A stretch of DNA of 64,000 nt from Sipunculus nudus. Its lineage: Eukaryota; Annelida; Sipuncula; Golfingiida; Sipunculidae. How positions within the stretch are numbered: position 1 is the first letter of the stretch; the number at the start of each line of letters is the position of its first letter. The notes under the pieces were generated by a model that had not been told where the DNA came from, did not search any database, and was given only the letters and a program-made list of their open reading frames with translations. Positions 61,142 through 64,000 of this stretch are shown here, piece after piece. The stretch spans positions 51,620,079 through 51,684,078 of the forward strand of contig CM049309.1 in assembly GCA_026874595.1 (NCBI GenBank), given 5' to 3'. The translations under genes and the position numbers were made by a program.

Positions 61142-64000
61142 GTTTTTAGCTCAGCTGACTGTAAATCATCTGAGCTATAGCGATCACTCTTTGTCCGTAG
61201 TCCGTCCAGCCATCTGGCTGTCTGGCCATCCAGCAGTCTGGCCGTCTGTCTGTTAACAGGGCACAAATCGTAACCACTGGATCTGGAATCTTCTGAATTT
61301 ACATCCAGAGAGGTTCATGAAAAATCTCTTTGGAAATCTGGAATTAGGTCTCTGCTGTGTTTCCGCTAGCCATTCGCCACATCGCCAATGGCTAATAAAA
61401 ATTGTGTGTGGTGAAAATTTGCTCACCAGCATCAGCCACGATGGCGAAAGTGAATTTTCCTGCTACCATCGTATCTGATATCATGACTGCTCAATGAAAG
61501 GCTGAATGTAAAATAATGTCACACTTGTAAATGTTTTATTTCATGGTTGATTCTGCTATATATTTAGTCACTTTAAATAAAGTGTTTGAAAATAACTAAG
61601 CGTGCGCGTGTTGTTGTCTTGGTTAACTCGTCAATGTCGGTGTCGAATCAAAGGGAATATCGCGTTTTTTTGGACTGCGATCATGTGCGGTACACAAGCT
61701 AGAACCAATTTTGTTGTGAGAACATAAAGATTTTAACAGGCAAAACAATAACGATGTATTTCTATGCAGCCAATTTAATTTAAAGAATTTTCTCTACAAG
61801 TGAAGATGGAATATGGCTTCTCAGTTCCTGTCTTTTGCGAGCCATGAAACAGATACACGGAGGCGATGTTTCTGACAAAACCAGGCCAGCTTTCTAGGGG
61901 TCTGAGGTCATCCTGACTTTTTAACTCAGAACACAGAACTTTATTACACTCAAGACTCATGAAAGACATATAGTTTTTCATACACAGTAACTAAGGAAAC
62001 GTTAATTCATGATTATAACTGCCCTCTGTTGTCTTTAACAAACAGTAAAATAACCATACATAACGATGTCTGGACATGAAAATCCAATGGCCAGGCGGTC
62101 TATAATTATTTGCAACTAGGTCACCAGCTGTGGCCATGTGGTACGCGGGGAAAGTTCGGACATGCCCTAAAGTTTCTTCGCTGCCGGAATCACTTCCTGT
62201 GGGTGACCATCTATGCAGCAAAACAGGGCTTAAACATTGTTGGAAAAGTATAATAATTCATACATCGTTTTTTTTTTTACATGAGAAGTACATCGGCGCG
62301 CCGCCCTCATAGAATTTGACATCGTCGTTGTAGCCTATGCTCTCATTTTTTACCGCCATTATAAATAAGTACCATCCCCCCATAAAAACTATGATTACCA
62401 TATGTTACCGCTAAATTTGCGTTAAACTTTTTGTTAAATGACAGTCAAACTTTCATTTAATTGTTCGTTTTTACTCCTGCAAACACCCGAGCGTCAGTTC
62501 AAGTGTCAGAACGAATACGGGTACACATGTACCCGAATTGATAACACGTCCTGTCATTGGTTCATTTAAACTCATTTGCATAGGCCGAGACGGCACTCTT
62601 TCCGAATATTGCCGACGAGCTACCGTGCATACAAGCGGGCCATTAATGTTGCCAAACGGGAAACACAAATTTTCGGGCGACGTACATGTCGAACTATAGA
62701 TCTCATTTCAGTTCATAGAAGCGTTACGGCTGTCAGACATTCGCGGCAGAGGCCATGTTCTTAGCCTGGGAGCTGCTTATTTCTCCACTGAAACATTTTA
62801 AATATTTATGCGCTTTCTATGGAGTATAAACCCCGCGTAATAAAAGCTGTTGCACAAAACTGCTTTCTCAGCTGACGAATCCACTCATGCATAAATGACC
62901 GTCCACCAATGCACGTGATTTTCGCGGGCATACTGGATTATGGTTCTTGATACAAGTGTACCGGGATGGATGTTACTTCGCACATTTCTCCAAGCATGCC
63001 GTGAATTTTACATGAATGAAATATTTATTAAGAAATATAAGGCCTCAGTCACCCAGTTCCATAAATACATATATCATACAATAAAAATAAAAATAAAAAT
63101 AAGATAAAAATAAGAACATCATTTACATCTACTCGTGTGCAACCAAGGAATTTTCAACAGGAGGTCATATGTTGGTATAAAGTTTTTTTCAACAAAGTAA
63201 TTTTTTTATGACAAATGAAAAGGGAACAGAGAAAGGTTTACAGTTAATTTATACAGTGTTTACAATGCCTAAAATATAATATGTTTAAGAGAAAGTAATT
63301 TTCATTTTTAATTCTTATTTCTTTAAACCATTTTCACCAGGTGTTTGTGCTTTTATTTTTCATCTGCATTTTGCTAAAACAGTAATACAATCTATTCATT
63401 GTTTTATTTTCATTGAACATTTACTTTGCTAAAATGCAGAAACAAATTTCTTTATCTTGTGCAGAATGCTGAACATTGTATGATAGATGGTTTAATTCAA
63501 TGGCATTTGTTGAAAACCAAGCATGTTTACCACACGAGTGTCATTCAGTCAGACAAAATTGTCGCCAAATGTGTGGCTAAAGTTAATTTGGTGTGGCTAA
63601 AAAAATCAGACACCCTTTAGCCACAGTGGCTAAAAAACAAAAACCCCAAGTGGAAACACAGCTCTGTTACCCATATTCTTCCAGCTATGGGGCTCCGAAG
63701 TACCCCCCAGAATAATGAAAAATTTGATACAAAAGCTCAAGTATCTGAACAACTAATGCATTGATCACCATGATTTTGTGCATGGATATTGATTATGGAG
63801 TGTTTCATCAGTTTCTGCAGACTGGTGGGGCCATCTGTATTCTTTCGATTTTTTTACGATTTTTTCTCTATTTTTGAGACTTTCAAACATGTTGTCGTCT
63901 GTTAACAGGGCACAAGTCATAACCATTTGACCTTGGATCTTCTTTCTTGACATCCCAGGAGGTCCATAAAAAATCTCCATGGAAACCTGAAATTAGGTCT
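61142..64000 (+). mobile_element. Hairpin-ended element F2, copy c, interrupted and cut by the window edge
   Basis: The hairpin AGCTCAGCTGACT (61148-61160) / AATCATCTGAGCT (61164-61176) is followed by GTCC-like sequence and the first part of a core unit, broken at 61354 by the 61355-63661 insertion. The unit resumes at 63662 with CTCTGTTACCC and continues to the window end with a decayed palindrome after CAGACTGG (about 63824). Confidence 0.8.
61355..63661. mobile_element. 2.3-kb TIR element nested in F2, 5-bp TSD
   Basis: Left end CTGTGTTTCCGC and right end GTGGAAACACAG are inverted repeats (10 bp perfect: CTGTGTTTCC). The uninterrupted F2 copies read AGGTCTCTGTTACC. Here CTCTG appears on both sides (61350-61354 and 63662-63666), so the target duplication is 5 bp. 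TGGCTAA-type motifs recur near both ends. The middle (about 61600-62990) is clearly richer in CpG than the flanks. No transposase frame is seen, so it is non-autonomous, or an older element with other DNA inserted. Confidence 0.88.

Larger units (their letters stand above)
59925..64000 (+). other. PKA-C: PKA-C intron 3, 5' part
   Basis: Begins at a GTAAGA donor followed by a short (TA)n. It holds a 300-bp inverted-repeat element (60261-60560) and, from 61142 to the window edge, a hairpin-ended repeat split by a 2.3-kb insertion. No segment matching PKA-C exon 4 was seen, so the intron is at least 4 kb. Confidence 0.8.

Noticed and set aside
56180-63980. Minus frames sharing SWVSLCVKNED-like or METFHG-like peptides
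   Set aside because: They are translations of the tandem F2 cores.

Overview
This is a window of animal nuclear DNA, AT-rich and almost free of long reading frames. It carries the 5' part of one gene that can be identified with confidence: the catalytic subunit of cAMP-dependent protein kinase (PKA-C), on the + strand. The three coding exons are 39444-39486, 50560-50621 and 59796-59924. They are small, split by introns of about 11.1 and 9.2 kb, and encode the first 78 residues: the N-myristoylation signal, the A-helix, the glycine loop and the ATP-binding lysine. The gene continues beyond position 64000. Repeat style (hairpin-ended elements with GTCC tracts and tandem cores, abundant (TA)n) points to a marine invertebrate, most likely a bivalve or other mollusc. 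That is an inference, because no species marker is present.

Layout. 1-39 kb looks intergenic. It holds most of the long (TA)n microsatellites, two minisatellites (62-bp units at 24.5-25.2 kb, 38-39-bp units at 28.0-28.9 kb), several short inverted-repeat elements, a block at 7.1-8.0 kb and another at 21.9-23.3 kb. A possible promoter/first-exon cluster lies at 9.0-9.3 kb, and one weak exon-like segment lies at 19.8 kb. 39.4-64 kb is the PKA-C transcription unit. Its introns are full of repeats: three copies of a hairpin-ended element (45.7-48.35, 55.5-57.45, 61.1-64 kb), a dimeric 278-bp array folded as an inverted repeat (48.6-50.05 kb), and several MITE-like insertions with readable termini and target duplications.

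The most notable structure is a palindrome, AGGTGGCGCCACCT or its close variants. It is conserved inside three otherwise different repeat families (7.2-7.7, 22.2-23.1, 49.0-49.8 and 55.9-57.3 kb), with eleven exact GGTGGCGCCACC copies in the window. Two of these families combine terminal hairpins, subterminal inverted repeats and tandem cores, as in non-autonomous Helentron-type (HINE/DINE-1) elements and the bivalve 'pearl' repeats. A nested insertion at 61355-63661 splits one of these elements and leaves a 5-bp duplication.

By eye, CpG is scarce throughout the PKA-C introns except in a few inserted repeats, and common upstream of the gene. This is the pattern expected from gene-body methylation in invertebrates. 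All other open reading frames of 60-195 codons were judged non-coding: many are read-throughs of microsatellites or of the repeats above.
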